Assembly (NCBI RefSeq): GCF_000297095.1
Contig: NZ_AEEA01000037.1
Location: 1-64,000, forward strand
From: Treponema primitia ZAS-1
GTDB lineage: Bacteria > Spirochaetota > Spirochaetia > Treponematales > Breznakiellaceae
Direction of reading: 5' to 3'
Length of the DNA: 64,000 nt
The notes under the pieces are model-generated. The model was not told the DNA's origin and did not search any database. It was given only the letters and a program-made list of their open reading frames with translations. Positions 33,581 through 41,329 of this stretch are shown here, piece by piece. A program made the translations under genes and the position numbers. Numbering within the stretch: position 1 is the first letter of the stretch; every line of letters begins with the position of its first letter.

Positions 33581-35050
33581 ATGAGTATTTATACCGGGGC
33601 GCCGGAAGTTGAAGTGCGGGAAAGACGTTTACATTCCATTATTTCCTACAACGGTACGGCAAAGGATCTGCATGAAAGGGCAAAGACCAATACCATCCCC
33701 CTGGGGGACCGGTCCTTCAGCCAATGCTCTTCCTGCCCCGAAGGATGCGCCTCGGGAACCGTGGGCCGTACCCGTGATGCGGCGGTGGTTTTCCACGCCC
33801 CCGTGGGCTGCTACGCCACCACACTGGAACTTACCCTTGGTACCACGGGGGCCGCAAACGCCAGAAAGGAAAAGCCCATCCATATTAATACCCTCTGCAC
33901 AAACCTCCAGGAAAAGGATACTATCTTCGGCGCCGCAGAAAAACTACGTCAGGCCCTGCGGGAAGCGCACAACAGGTTCCATCCAAAGGTACTCTACATT
34001 ACCACCTCCTGCACATCGGGGATTATCGGCGAAGATATAGAAAGCGTTGCCGATGAGATGGAGGAGGAATTGGGCTACTCGGTGGTTCCCATTTACTGCG
34101 AGGGGTTTAAGTCAAAAATATGGTCCTCCGGGTTTGATGCGGGTTTCCACGGCATACTCAGAAAGGTGGTTAAGCCGCCGGTAAAAAAGCAGAAAGATCT
34201 GGTAAACGTATTTAATTTTGCCGGGATAGATACATTTTCGCCCCTCCTGGCCCGTATGGGGCTCCGGGTTAATTACCTTGTGGGCCTTGCAACGGTTGAA
34301 CAGCTTGAAACCATGTCGGAAGCGGTCTGTTCGGTTTCCATTTGCGAAACCCTGTCCATGTATGTGGCCTCGGTTCTGGAGGAACGCTACGGCGTGCCGG
34401 AGTTGAAGGTCGCCGCGCCCTACGGCCTGGACTGGACCGACGCCTGGCTGCGCGCCCTGGGCAAGGCTACCGGCAGGGAAGAGCAGGCGGAAAAGGTGAT
34501 CGCCGAAGAACGGGCAAAATACGCCGGTGAAATTGAGGAGCTCAAGGGGAAACTTTCGGGGAAAAAACTCTACGTCATAGCGGGGGATTCCTTTGCCCAT
34601 AACCTGGCAAACCTGGTAAAAAGCCTGGACCTTGAATGGGCGGGGGTAACGTCCCTGCACCACGATATGTTTACCGATAACCCGGCATCGGTTAATTCAA
34701 TGGAAGCCCTGGTGGAGACCAACGGAGATGTAACAAATTTTTCGGTTTGTAACCTCCAGCCCTATCAGGTAGTAAAGCTGCTCAAAAACCTCCACCCGGA
34801 TTTTCTGATTTGCCGCCACCCCGGCCTTTCTCCCCTGGGCTTAAAGCTGGGCATACCAACCATCTTTGAGGGGGACGCAAACTACAGCATCGGCTACGAG
34901 GGAATTGTCAAAATGGGAAAACGTTTACTGGAGCTTTTGGAAACCAGAAAGGTGATTGATAATATCTCCCGTCACGTAAAGCTGCCCTATACCGACTGGT
35001 GGCTGGAACAGGAAGATCCCTTTTACTTCAGCGGAGAAAAAACCAAATGA
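33581..35050 (+). CDS. Nitrogenase-like alpha (NifD-like) subunit, copy 2
   Basis: 489 residues, a close paralogue of copy 1 (same start pattern, VRERRLHSIISY.G.AKDL, and the same end, LPYT.WWL....PFYF). P-cluster ligands are retained in CSSCPEGCAS, FHAPVGCY and TTSCTSGIIGED. The Cys275 equivalent is in SICETLSMYVAS. Trp/Phe replace Gln191/His195 in CEGFKSKIWSSGF, and Gly is at the His442 position (GDANYSIGY). AGGAG precedes the ATG, 9 bp after copy 1 beta. Differences from copy 1 cluster around residues 60-100, near the expected cluster/pocket entrance, so copies 1 and 2 may have different substrates or expression ranges. Confidence 0.9.
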   Translation: MSIYTGAPEVEVRERRLHSIISYNGTAKDLHERAKTNTIPLGDRSFSQCSSCPEGCASGTVGRTRDAAVVFHAPVGCYATTLELTLGTTGAANARKEKPIHINTLCTNLQEKDTIFGAAEKLRQALREAHNRFHPKVLYITTSCTSGIIGEDIESVADEMEEELGYSVVPIYCEGFKSKIWSSGFDAGFHGILRKVVKPPVKKQKDLVNVFNFAGIDTFSPLLARMGLRVNYLVGLATVEQLETMSEAVCSVSICETLSMYVASVLEERYGVPELKVAAPYGLDWTDAWLRALGKATGREEQAEKVIAEERAKYAGEIEELKGKLSGKKLYVIAGDSFAHNLANLVKSLDLEWAGVTSLHHDMFTDNPASVNSMEALVETNGDVTNFSVCNLQPYQVVKLLKNLHPDFLICRHPGLSPLGLKLGIPTIFEGDANYSIGYEGIVKMGKRLLELLETRKVIDNISRHVKLPYTDWWLEQEDPFYFSGEKTK

Positions 35051-36426
35051 GTTTTGTTATTGAACAGCCAAGATTTACCTGTGCCCTGGCGGCCCAGCAG
35101 ACCGTCCTTGCCATACCCAGGGCGCTGCCCATAATTCACGCCGGACCGGGTTGCGCCGCGAAGGTCAGCCAGTTTGCCTCCGCAGGGCAGCAGGGGGAAG
35201 GGTACGGCGGCGGGCTCCAAATAGCATGCACCAATTCCTACGAACAGGAAGTGGTATTCGGGGGTGAAAAAAAGCTCAGGGCCACCATCGACGGCGCCCT
35301 GAGGGTATTAAAGGGGGACCTCTTTGTGGTCCTTACGGGATGCACCGCAGATATTGTGGGGGATGACACCATCAATATCACCAAGGAATTCGCCGAACAG
35401 GGTAAGCCCATTGTGGGGGTTGAAACCGCGGGCTTTAAGGGGAACAGTTATTACGGCCACGAAGCGGCGGTGAACGCTATTATCGAACAGTTTGTGGGGG
35501 AAGCGGAACCCAAGCTGCGGAAAGGACTGGTAAATGTTTTTTCCGTGGTCCCCTATCAGGATCCGTTTTGGCGGGGGGATCTTGAAGCCCTAAAAACCCT
35601 TCTGGAATCCATAGGCCTGGAGGTAAATATCCTCTTTGGCTACGATTCAGGCGGCGCTGCGGAATGGCAGGATATCCCCAACGCCCAGTTTAACCTCCTG
35701 GTTTCCCCCTGGGTGGGATTAAGCACCGTAAAACTGCTGGAAGAAAAATACGGCACACCATTTCTGCACTATCCCGTACTACCCGTGGGCGCATTGGAAA
35801 CAAACGCCTTCCTGCGGGCAGTGGGGACCTACGCCGGAATTCCAACGGACACCGTAGAAAGGGTGATACAAAAAGAGGAAGAACGGTATTATCAATATTT
35901 GGTCTCCCTCCTTGATTTCCTGGGGGATTACCGCACAAACCTCCCATCGGAACTCTACACCGTGGCGGACAGCGCCTATGGTTTAAGCTTTTCCAGTTTT
36001 CTGGTAAACGAAGCGGGCTTTGTCCTCAAGGGTCTGTATATCACCGATGACGCCCCCCAAGCTTATGCAGCCCTGATTAATGAAATTGCCAAATCACGGG
36101 ATGAATCATTTAAGGACCGTACCTTCTTTGAGGTAGACGGCGGCCTTATTCAGCGGGACATAAAAAAGAAGCTGGGAAATTCCCGGAAGGCCCTGTTCCT
36201 GGGTAGCAGCTGGGAGAAATTACTGGCCCGGGAAACCAATAATCTCTATACCTTTGTGAGCGCCCCCATATCGGATGCGGTGATCATCAACAAGAGCTTC
36301 CTGGGTTACCGGGGTGGACTGCAACTGATAGAAGAAATATACACGGACAACTTTAAGACGAAACAGTCCGTTTCCCGGAACACCAACTCCTATGCCATAG
36401 AAGCAGAAGCGCTTAAGTCTCTTTAG
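35047..36426 (+). CDS. Nitrogenase-like beta (NifK-like) subunit, copy 2
   Basis: 459 residues from the ATG at 35047 (ATGA overlap with copy 2 alpha; the frame extends 16 codons upstream, but only inside that gene). P-cluster cysteines are present: FTCALAAQQT, HAGPGCAAK and LTGCTADIVGDD. It is highly similar to copy 1 beta, including VPYQDPFWRGDLE and LEEKYGTPFLHYP. Last gene of operon 1. Its 3' end overlaps the convergent cysK gene by 14 bp, so the two stop regions interlock and no separate terminator fits. Confidence 0.9.
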   Translation: MSFVIEQPRFTCALAAQQTVLAIPRALPIIHAGPGCAAKVSQFASAGQQGEGYGGGLQIACTNSYEQEVVFGGEKKLRATIDGALRVLKGDLFVVLTGCTADIVGDDTINITKEFAEQGKPIVGVETAGFKGNSYYGHEAAVNAIIEQFVGEAEPKLRKGLVNVFSVVPYQDPFWRGDLEALKTLLESIGLEVNILFGYDSGGAAEWQDIPNAQFNLLVSPWVGLSTVKLLEEKYGTPFLHYPVLPVGALETNAFLRAVGTYAGIPTDTVERVIQKEEERYYQYLVSLLDFLGDYRTNLPSELYTVADSAYGLSFSSFLVNEAGFVLKGLYITDDAPQAYAALINEIAKSRDESFKDRTFFEVDGGLIQRDIKKKLGNSRKALFLGSSWEKLLARETNNLYTFVSAPISDAVIINKSFLGYRGGLQLIEEIYTDNFKTKQSVSRNTNSYAIEAEALKSL

Positions 36427-37351
36427 AAAACAGGGAAGTTGATAAATACCGTTCCCCCGTATCAGGCAGCAGTACCACAATCACCTTCCCCTTGTTTTCC
36501 GGCCGTTTTGCTATTTCACTGGCGGCGTATACTGCGGCGCCCGAAGAAATCCCCGCCAAAAGACCCTCTTCCAAAGCTAATTCCCTGCTGGTGTTAAAGG
36601 CTTCTTCATTTTTAACTTTAAAAATCTCATCGATAATTTTGGTATTCAGCACACCGGGAACAAACCCCGGGCCTATGCCCTGGATCTTGTGGGGTCCAGG
36701 ATTTCCACCGGAAAGTACCGGCGAATCAAAGGGTTCCACCGCCACAATTTTTACCCCCGGTTTCTTTTGCTTGAGCACCTCCCCAACTCCGGTGATGGTA
36801 CCGCCGGTACCAACCCCGCTGACAAAAATATCCACCTCGCCGTCCGTATCGCACCAGATTTCCAGCGCCGTGGTACGGCGGTGTATTTCCGGATTTGCAG
36901 GATTATCGAACTGGCCGGGAATATAGGAATTGGGGGTTTCCGCAGCAAGCTGTTTTGCCCTGGCTATGGCGCCCTTCATACCCTCGGGGCCGGGGGTCAG
37001 CACAATCTCTGCGCCCAGGGCGGAAAGAAGGGTACGCCGTTCCAAGCTCATGGTCTCGGGCATGGTAAGGATGATCCGGTATTTTTTTGCCGCCGCCACA
37101 AAGGCCAGGGCTATACCGGTGTTCCCGCTGGTGGGTTCAATAATAACCGAATCTTTCTTGATAAGTCCCCGTTCTTCCGCATCCTTAATAAGCGCATATC
37201 CGATACGATCCTTCACGGAAGACAGGGGGTTGAAATATTCCAGCTTGGCTATAAGCCGCGCTTGAAGTTTTTTTACTTCGCTGAAATTGGTAAGTTCTAA
37301 AAGCGGCGTATTGCCGACCAAATCAGTCAATCTCTTTGCAATTTTTGACAT
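36413..37351 (-). CDS. cysK: Cysteine synthase (O-acetylserine sulfhydrylase)
   Basis: PLP enzyme joining O-acetylserine and sulfide to cysteine; 312 residues, normal for CysK. The PLP lysine lies in SVKDRIGYA (about residue 45), the substrate loop is EPTSGNTGIALA, and the phosphate-binding loop is GVGTGGTITG. SGISSGAA-like AGISSGAAV is near the end. AGGAAGG precedes the ATG. It follows the TauABC-like importer genes by 46 bp on the same strand, so it probably shares their promoter and attenuator. Its presence ties the nitrogenase-like system to sulfur: sulfide or thiol released by reduction could be captured here. Cystathionine beta-synthase-type activity cannot be excluded. Confidence 0.94.
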   Translation of the reverse strand: MSKIAKRLTDLVGNTPLLELTNFSEVKKLQARLIAKLEYFNPLSSVKDRIGYALIKDAEERGLIKKDSVIIEPTSGNTGIALAFVAAAKKYRIILTMPETMSLERRTLLSALGAEIVLTPGPEGMKGAIARAKQLAAETPNSYIPGQFDNPANPEIHRRTTALEIWCDTDGEVDIFVSGVGTGGTITGVGEVLKQKKPGVKIVAVEPFDSPVLSGGNPGPHKIQGIGPGFVPGVLNTKIIDEIFKVKNEEAFNTSRELALEEGLLAGISSGAAVYAASEIAKRPENKGKVIVVLLPDTGERYLSTSLFSKET

Positions 37352-37397
37352 AAAACAGCCTTCCTGTTAATAAGCATAACGAACCGATTCGTCCGTC

Positions 37398-38318
37398 CTA
37401 TAGAGCAGCAGAATCAATATTCCTTTTTTCCGCTTCCTTTTGAACATCATCACCATAACTTTCCCGGGTATCTTCTTTAACTTCAGGTACCCCAATATCA
37501 TGGAGCAGACTCCACACCACCCCGGTAATTCTGGAAAAATCAATAGATTTCCGTGTATCCCCTATCCGCCGGGGACGGGGCAGTTCAACATCAATAATAC
37601 GCTTAATCGTACCGGGACTGTTGGACATAACCGCCACCCGATCCGCCAGAAACACCGCCTCTTCAATACTGTGGGTTATAAAGATTATGGTCTTATGGGT
37701 CTTTTCCCAAATATTGAGAAGCTCGTCCTGCAACGTTTCCCTGGTCTGCGCATCCACCGCGGCAAAGGGTTCATCCATCAGCAGAACCTCCGGGTCGTAG
37801 GCAAGCGCCCGGGCAATGGCAACCCGCTGTTTCATACCCCCGGAAAGTTCGTGGGGATAATGATCCTCAAACCCGTTTAATTCAACCAGCTCAATAAACT
37901 TGCTGCTGATTTCTTTACGTTCTTGTTTTTTTATTTTTTTGATTTCAAGCCCGTATTCAATGTTCTGCCGTACCGTCCGCCAAGGGAATAATGCGTAGCC
38001 CTGTAATACAATACCCCTGTCCAGGGCAGGTCCGGTAATCTTATGGCCATCGATAAACAATTCCCCCGAGCTCGGCGCGGCGAGTCCTGCCAGGATATCC
38101 AAAAATGTCGATTTACCGCATCCTGAAGGGCCAACAATGGTAACAAATTCACCCTGCTTTACTTCAAGGTTAAGATCCTTTATTGCGGTAAATTCTTTTT
38201 TACCCAAAACTGATTTTTTAGCCTGAAAAACACGGTTAATATTCCGGGCGACAATTTTATAGTCCCCGGTAACCGTTGTTTCCCCGGCCTTCACCGGCTG
38301 CTGAACAAAACTCACCAT
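37398..38318 (-). CDS. NitT/TauT-type ABC transporter ATPase
   Basis: TauB/SsuB-like NBD. It has 306 residues from the ATG at 38318 (GGAG upstream), with an extra leading segment of about 30 residues before the ABC core. Walker A GPSGCGKSTFLD, Q-loop, signature LSGGMKQRVAIARALA, Walker B VLLMDEPFAAVD and the switch His (FITHSIEEAV) are all intact. A C-terminal acidic tail of about 45 residues follows the core. It lies between permease and cysK with short gaps. It powers uptake of a nitrate/sulfonate/taurine-class solute; given cysK and the small YezD-like genes, an organosulfur substrate is the best guess. Confidence 0.93.
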   Translation of the reverse strand: MVSFVQQPVKAGETTVTGDYKIVARNINRVFQAKKSVLGKKEFTAIKDLNLEVKQGEFVTIVGPSGCGKSTFLDILAGLAAPSSGELFIDGHKITGPALDRGIVLQGYALFPWRTVRQNIEYGLEIKKIKKQERKEISSKFIELVELNGFEDHYPHELSGGMKQRVAIARALAYDPEVLLMDEPFAAVDAQTRETLQDELLNIWEKTHKTIIFITHSIEEAVFLADRVAVMSNSPGTIKRIIDVELPRPRRIGDTRKSIDFSRITGVVWSLLHDIGVPEVKEDTRESYGDDVQKEAEKRNIDSAAL

Positions 38319-38349
38319 AATTTTAACTCCATTTTCATAATTGCGGTTC

Positions 38350-39156
38350 CTAGTCCCCGCCGACGCCGACTTTTTCTTTCCATTGGAACGCCCGTTTTTC
38401 AAAGGCCACCAATGCATAACTGATAAGAAGACCAAGGAGCGCCATAACAACGATCATGGCGTACATCTCCGGAATCCGGATCTGCCCTTCGTAATAGTGA
38501 ATGGCATAACCCAATCCCCTATTGGCGCCTAACATCTCCGCCGCAATAAGAATAAGTACCGATGATGTTGCGGCCAGGCGTATGCCGGTAACAATTGAGG
38601 GAAGAGCGCCCGGGAGGATAACCTTCGCAAAAAGCACCGGTCCCGGGGTTGCCATGGCCCGGGCAGCCTTGATCAGCTGGGTATCTACATTTTTGACCCC
38701 CGCTATGGTATTCATCAACAGGGTCCACTGGACGCCCCAGAAGATTAGGGCCACCTTGGAAAATTCACCTATCCCGAAAATCAGCATAAATACGGGGAGC
38801 AGCGCAAGTACCGAAAGATTCCTGAACACCTGAATAAGGGGATCAATAAAATGCTCAAATTTTCTGAACCATCCGATTACCATCCCCACCGGAATACCCA
38901 CTGCGGACCCTACAATAAACCCCGTCAGTGATCGCTGGGCGCTTATGGTAAAATGTTTCCATAGGTCACCGGATATGGTCAGCTTGTAGAGGGTCGCCAT
39001 TACCTTGGTAAAGGGGGGCAGAAAAACCGGATTTACAATCCGCAGGCGCGCAAAAACTTCCCAGAAAAGCAGAAATATAAGTATCGCCAGCATCCGGTAG
39101 AGAAAATATGCTGTCTTGCTAAGACCTTTTTGCGCTATTTTTAATACTATATTCAT
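38350..39156 (-). CDS. NitT/TauT-type ABC transporter permease
   Basis: TauC/SsuC-like permease, 268 residues with six hydrophobic helices. The EAA-type loop is AARAMATPGPVLFAKVILPGALPSIVTG (read in two halves), and the helix-4 segment has PVFMLIFGIGEFSKVALI, as usual for this family. The C-terminal YEGQIRIPEMYA loop is also typical. It is 48 bp downstream of the binding-protein gene and 31 bp upstream of the ATPase gene. It forms the channel of the importer inferred to feed the nitrogenase-like reductases. Confidence 0.93.
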   Translation of the reverse strand: MNIVLKIAQKGLSKTAYFLYRMLAILIFLLFWEVFARLRIVNPVFLPPFTKVMATLYKLTISGDLWKHFTISAQRSLTGFIVGSAVGIPVGMVIGWFRKFEHFIDPLIQVFRNLSVLALLPVFMLIFGIGEFSKVALIFWGVQWTLLMNTIAGVKNVDTQLIKAARAMATPGPVLFAKVILPGALPSIVTGIRLAATSSVLILIAAEMLGANRGLGYAIHYYEGQIRIPEMYAMIVVMALLGLLISYALVAFEKRAFQWKEKVGVGGD

Positions 39157-39204
39157 CTCTTTTTCCTTTTTGTTTTTAAAAATTCTCCACCGGTATGACT
39201 AACT

Positions 39205-40233
39205 TCAATTCGCCGAGGATACTACCGGGGCCGGAGCAAATTCATTGGTATAGATATCCTCCGGTTTAATATCCCCATGCTTCCAATATTCAAGGGACTC
39301 GGCAATTTCAAACCACTTGTCGATATATTCAGGCCGGATAATATTACTATCCTCAAACCAAAAGGCGTCCCATTCGATGTCCACATTGTCCGGGTCAAGC
39401 CCAACATGGGCGGAAACCAGGGGAACCGCCTCTTCCATGTTTGCATTGATCCAAAGCCGCGCCCGGTACATGGCCCTTGAGAAACCCCGGACAACCTCCG
39501 GATACTTTGTGACAAAATCCTCGGTAAAGGCTCTGATTGAAAGCCCTGCGCCGGGGCTATGCAGAATATCCCAGGATGATGCGATCTGTACGTTGCCTCC
39601 CGCTTTTTTGGCTATGCTGCCGAAGGGCGGATGGGAGTTGGTCATGTCTATTAAGCCCTGGGTTAAGGCCTGTTCCGGCTGTCCACCCGTGGGAAGTACC
39701 ACAAACTCTACATCCCCTTTTATCCCGCGTTCATTCAGATAGTATCGTAAGTAACCGTCCGAGCAGGCGGAGAAACTACCTATTGCAGCCTTTTTACCAA
39801 CTATATCATCCAAAGATTTAATAGGACCGTTCTCCCGGACAAAATAGCGGACATGGGGGTATTGGGGATGATCGACCATACCGGGAATTACGGCGACGAT
39901 CTTCATTCCCGCCAGCCGTGCCTGGGCAACCTGGGGCGGATGTCCGGTGGCCACGTCCAGAGCATCCTGCTCCAGCAACTGGTAGTTGGAAACCCCCTGA
40001 ACCGTCCCCACGTATTCGACCTTAATACCCTCTTCCTTAAAGTACCCGAGCAGATCCGCCGCTGAAAATTCGTTAAATACGGTTGGTTCAATAATCCGAA
40101 CCGCAAATAACCCGTCAGAATCCGCGGTCCTGAGCGCTCCCGCCGCTTTCTTGTCCTTACCGCAGGCGGTAAAAACACTTAATACCGCTACAGCCGCCAG
40201 GATTGGTACAAAAAATCTTTTTGTCCTTTTCAT
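39205..40233 (-). CDS. NitT/TauT-type substrate-binding lipoprotein
   Basis: TauA/SsuA-like periplasmic binding protein, 342 residues. A lipoprotein signal with ILAAVAVLSVFTAC puts the lipidated Cys at 24. The type-2 fold shows LGYFKEEGIKVEYVGT, ALDVATGHPPQVAQARLAG and a DDIVGKKAAIGSFSACSDG stretch. AAAGGAG precedes the ATG at 40233. It is the first gene of the importer-cysK operon, 33 nt after a terminator that sits in its leader. The ligand is not deducible; the family includes taurine, alkanesulfonate, nitrate and thiamine-precursor binders. Confidence 0.92.
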   Translation of the reverse strand: MKRTKRFFVPILAAVAVLSVFTACGKDKKAAGALRTADSDGLFAVRIIEPTVFNEFSAADLLGYFKEEGIKVEYVGTVQGVSNYQLLEQDALDVATGHPPQVAQARLAGMKIVAVIPGMVDHPQYPHVRYFVRENGPIKSLDDIVGKKAAIGSFSACSDGYLRYYLNERGIKGDVEFVVLPTGGQPEQALTQGLIDMTNSHPPFGSIAKKAGGNVQIASSWDILHSPGAGLSIRAFTEDFVTKYPEVVRGFSRAMYRARLWINANMEEAVPLVSAHVGLDPDNVDIEWDAFWFEDSNIIRPEYIDKWFEIAESLEYWKHGDIKPEDIYTNEFAPAPVVSSAN

Positions 40234-40265
40234 AACATTTTCTCCTTTTAATCTTTCAACTCGCT

Positions 40266-40338
40266 AAATAAAAAAGCCCTAAAAACCTTACAAGGGTTTT
40301 TAGGGCCTCCGAATCACCGGTCAACCACACTATCCTAC
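40266..40338 (-). terminator. Leader attenuator of the importer-cysK operon
   Basis: Read on the minus strand: GTAGGATA (40338-40331), 8 nt, GACCGG and a hairpin CCGG-TGAT-TCGG (40320-40309). A terminator with a 12-bp stem follows (GCCCTAAAAACC paired with its complement, 40306-40276), then TTTTTTATTTA. Order and spacing match the leader at 30621. It stands 33 nt before the binding-protein ATG. Confidence 0.78.
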
Positions 40339-40351
40339 TATTTATATATGA

Positions 40352-40380
40352 TTTATATACTATACCAATTTTTTTGTCAA
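40352..40380 (-). promoter_or_regulatory. Promoter of the importer-cysK operon
   Basis: Minus strand TTGACA (40380-40375), 17-nt spacer, TATAAA (40357-40352), followed by TCATATATAAATAGTAGG. It lies inside the last codons of the 62-residue YezD-like gene. The block from the -10 to the leader aligns base for base in length with the nifH-like and nifDK-like operon promoters. Confidence 0.78.
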
Positions 40381-40548
40381 TACTGAAACTACCGTATCGG
40401 GCTGTATCCTTTCAAAGACATTGATCTGAACGATTACGCTGTCCTGCTTAATGATGGAAATAGATCCATTCCGCACATTTCTAAGCTTGTCAAACAAAAC
40501 CGGTTGGTAATTCGGCTGCTTGCTCTTTTGATAATCCCTTTTTTCCAT
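40360..40548 (-). CDS. Small YezD-like (DUF2292) protein, copy 2
   Basis: 62 residues; AAGGAGGG stands before the ATG at 40548. The core LFDKLRNVRNGSISIIKQDS, then VIVQINVFERIQ, matches the DUF2292/YezD pattern of a helix followed by G-S-(I/V)-x-(I/L)-I and VxQI. It is a diverged paralogue of the gene 20 bp upstream. Family function is unknown. From general knowledge, YezD-type genes often accompany sulfur-assimilation genes, in keeping with cysK and the TauABC-like importer next to it. The 3' end contains the promoter of the importer operon. Confidence 0.7.
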   Translation of the reverse strand: MEKRDYQKSKQPNYQPVLFDKLRNVRNGSISIIKQDSVIVQINVFERIQPDTVVSVLTKKLV

Positions 40549-40568
40549 AAGAGTACCCTCCTTAAATC

Positions 40569-40736
40569 CTAAACCAGCCGTATCTTTTCATTTTTTTCAA
40601 TTTGGACAACCTTACCGTTTTGGATAATCAAGGTTACCGATCCATGCTTGAGGGATGAAAGAACCAGGTTCAGCTCCTTTAAGCTCTTGTCATCAAGCCC
40701 TCCCGGGAATTCCCCGGTTTCTTTCTCTTCCGCCAT
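40569..40736 (-). CDS. Small YezD-like (DUF2292) protein, copy 1
   Basis: 55 residues from the ATG at 40736 (GGGGTG upstream); the frame could be extended to 40802 but without a start signal. The C-terminal part, LKHGSVTLIIQNGKVVQIEK then NEKIRL, is the full DUF2292 signature. It lies between the NifX-like gene and the second YezD-like gene on the same strand, with a promoter-like TTGACA in front. Function unknown; probably a small regulatory or accessory protein of sulfur metabolism by association. Confidence 0.78.
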   Translation of the reverse strand: MAEEKETGEFPGGLDDKSLKELNLVLSSLKHGSVTLIIQNGKVVQIEKNEKIRLV

Positions 40737-40782
40737 AAACACCCCGCTTTTTATAGCAAACTCACTTCTATTTCCTATAAAA

Positions 40783-40822
40783 TATATATGATTAATATGC
40801 AATATGATATAACGATTGTCAA
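40783..40822 (-). promoter_or_regulatory. Possible internal promoter before the YezD-like genes
   Basis: Minus strand TTGACA (40822-40817) is followed 17-19 nt later by CATATTAATCATATATA. The AATCATATATA part is the same block seen downstream of -10 in the nifH-like and importer promoters. The -10 is poorer and no terminator follows, so this is a weaker fourth member of the group. Confidence 0.45.
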
Positions 40823-40845
40823 TAGTTTATATCCAATAAATTCCC

Positions 40846-41307
40846 CTAAAACCTGGTGATTTTGTTGTATTTATTGTGGTAGGTATTCAGCTTACCAATG
40901 GCCACTCCCAGATCCGTTGGAGATTCCAAGGCGGTGATCCCCGCCTGTTTAAGCACCGCCTGGGGCTTGGGGCCTATTTTGGCGGTTAGAATATAGTTAC
41001 AGTCCGAAAGAACGGCGATAACCGCCTCTATCCGCTCATCCCGGTGCCCCTGTCCGGATCCGCAGCCGCCGCAAGAAGCAGCCTGCGAAGGAGCAGCGCA
41101 GCCCGGCGCACAGGATGCCTGCGAAGTATCCGGGCATTCGCCGGGCGCACAGGCCGGCCCGGTTGCCCGGTTCAGATTCCGCTGCTCAAGAAATTCCCAG
41201 GTCCCGGTATCTTCATGAACCTGAAAAACCTGAAACTCCGTTGATTGACCAAAATGCAGATCCACATCAGATCCGTTTGAAGTGGTCAGTGCAATTTTAT
41301 AGGGCAT
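40846..41307 (-). CDS. NifX/NafY-like cofactor-carrier protein with Cys-rich insert
   Basis: 153 residues of the dinitrogenase iron-molybdenum cofactor biosynthesis fold (PF02579-like). KIALTTSNGSDVDLHFGQST is the usual start with the ligand-binding HFG motif, VFQV follows, and the end contains YILTAKIGPKPQAVLKQAGI. Between them is an insert of about 40 residues with seven cysteines (CAPGEC, SCAPGC, SCGGCG). Family members bind NifB-co or FeMo-co and transfer it to the apo-reductase. Placement 22 bp after the third NifK-like gene suggests it serves cofactor storage or insertion for these reductases. No nifB, nifE or nifN is in the window, so cofactor synthesis must come from elsewhere. Confidence 0.85.
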   Translation of the reverse strand: MPYKIALTTSNGSDVDLHFGQSTEFQVFQVHEDTGTWEFLEQRNLNRATGPACAPGECPDTSQASCAPGCAAPSQAASCGGCGSGQGHRDERIEAVIAVLSDCNYILTAKIGPKPQAVLKQAGITALESPTDLGVAIGKLNTYHNKYNKITRF

Positions 41308-41329
41308 AGGTACTCCTTATATGGAAAAG

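Noticed and set aside
40783..40822. A fourth full member of the attenuator regulon before the YezD-like genes
   Set aside because: The operator-like block is present but the -10 is offset and there is no conserved hairpin or terminator, so it is listed only as a weak promoter.
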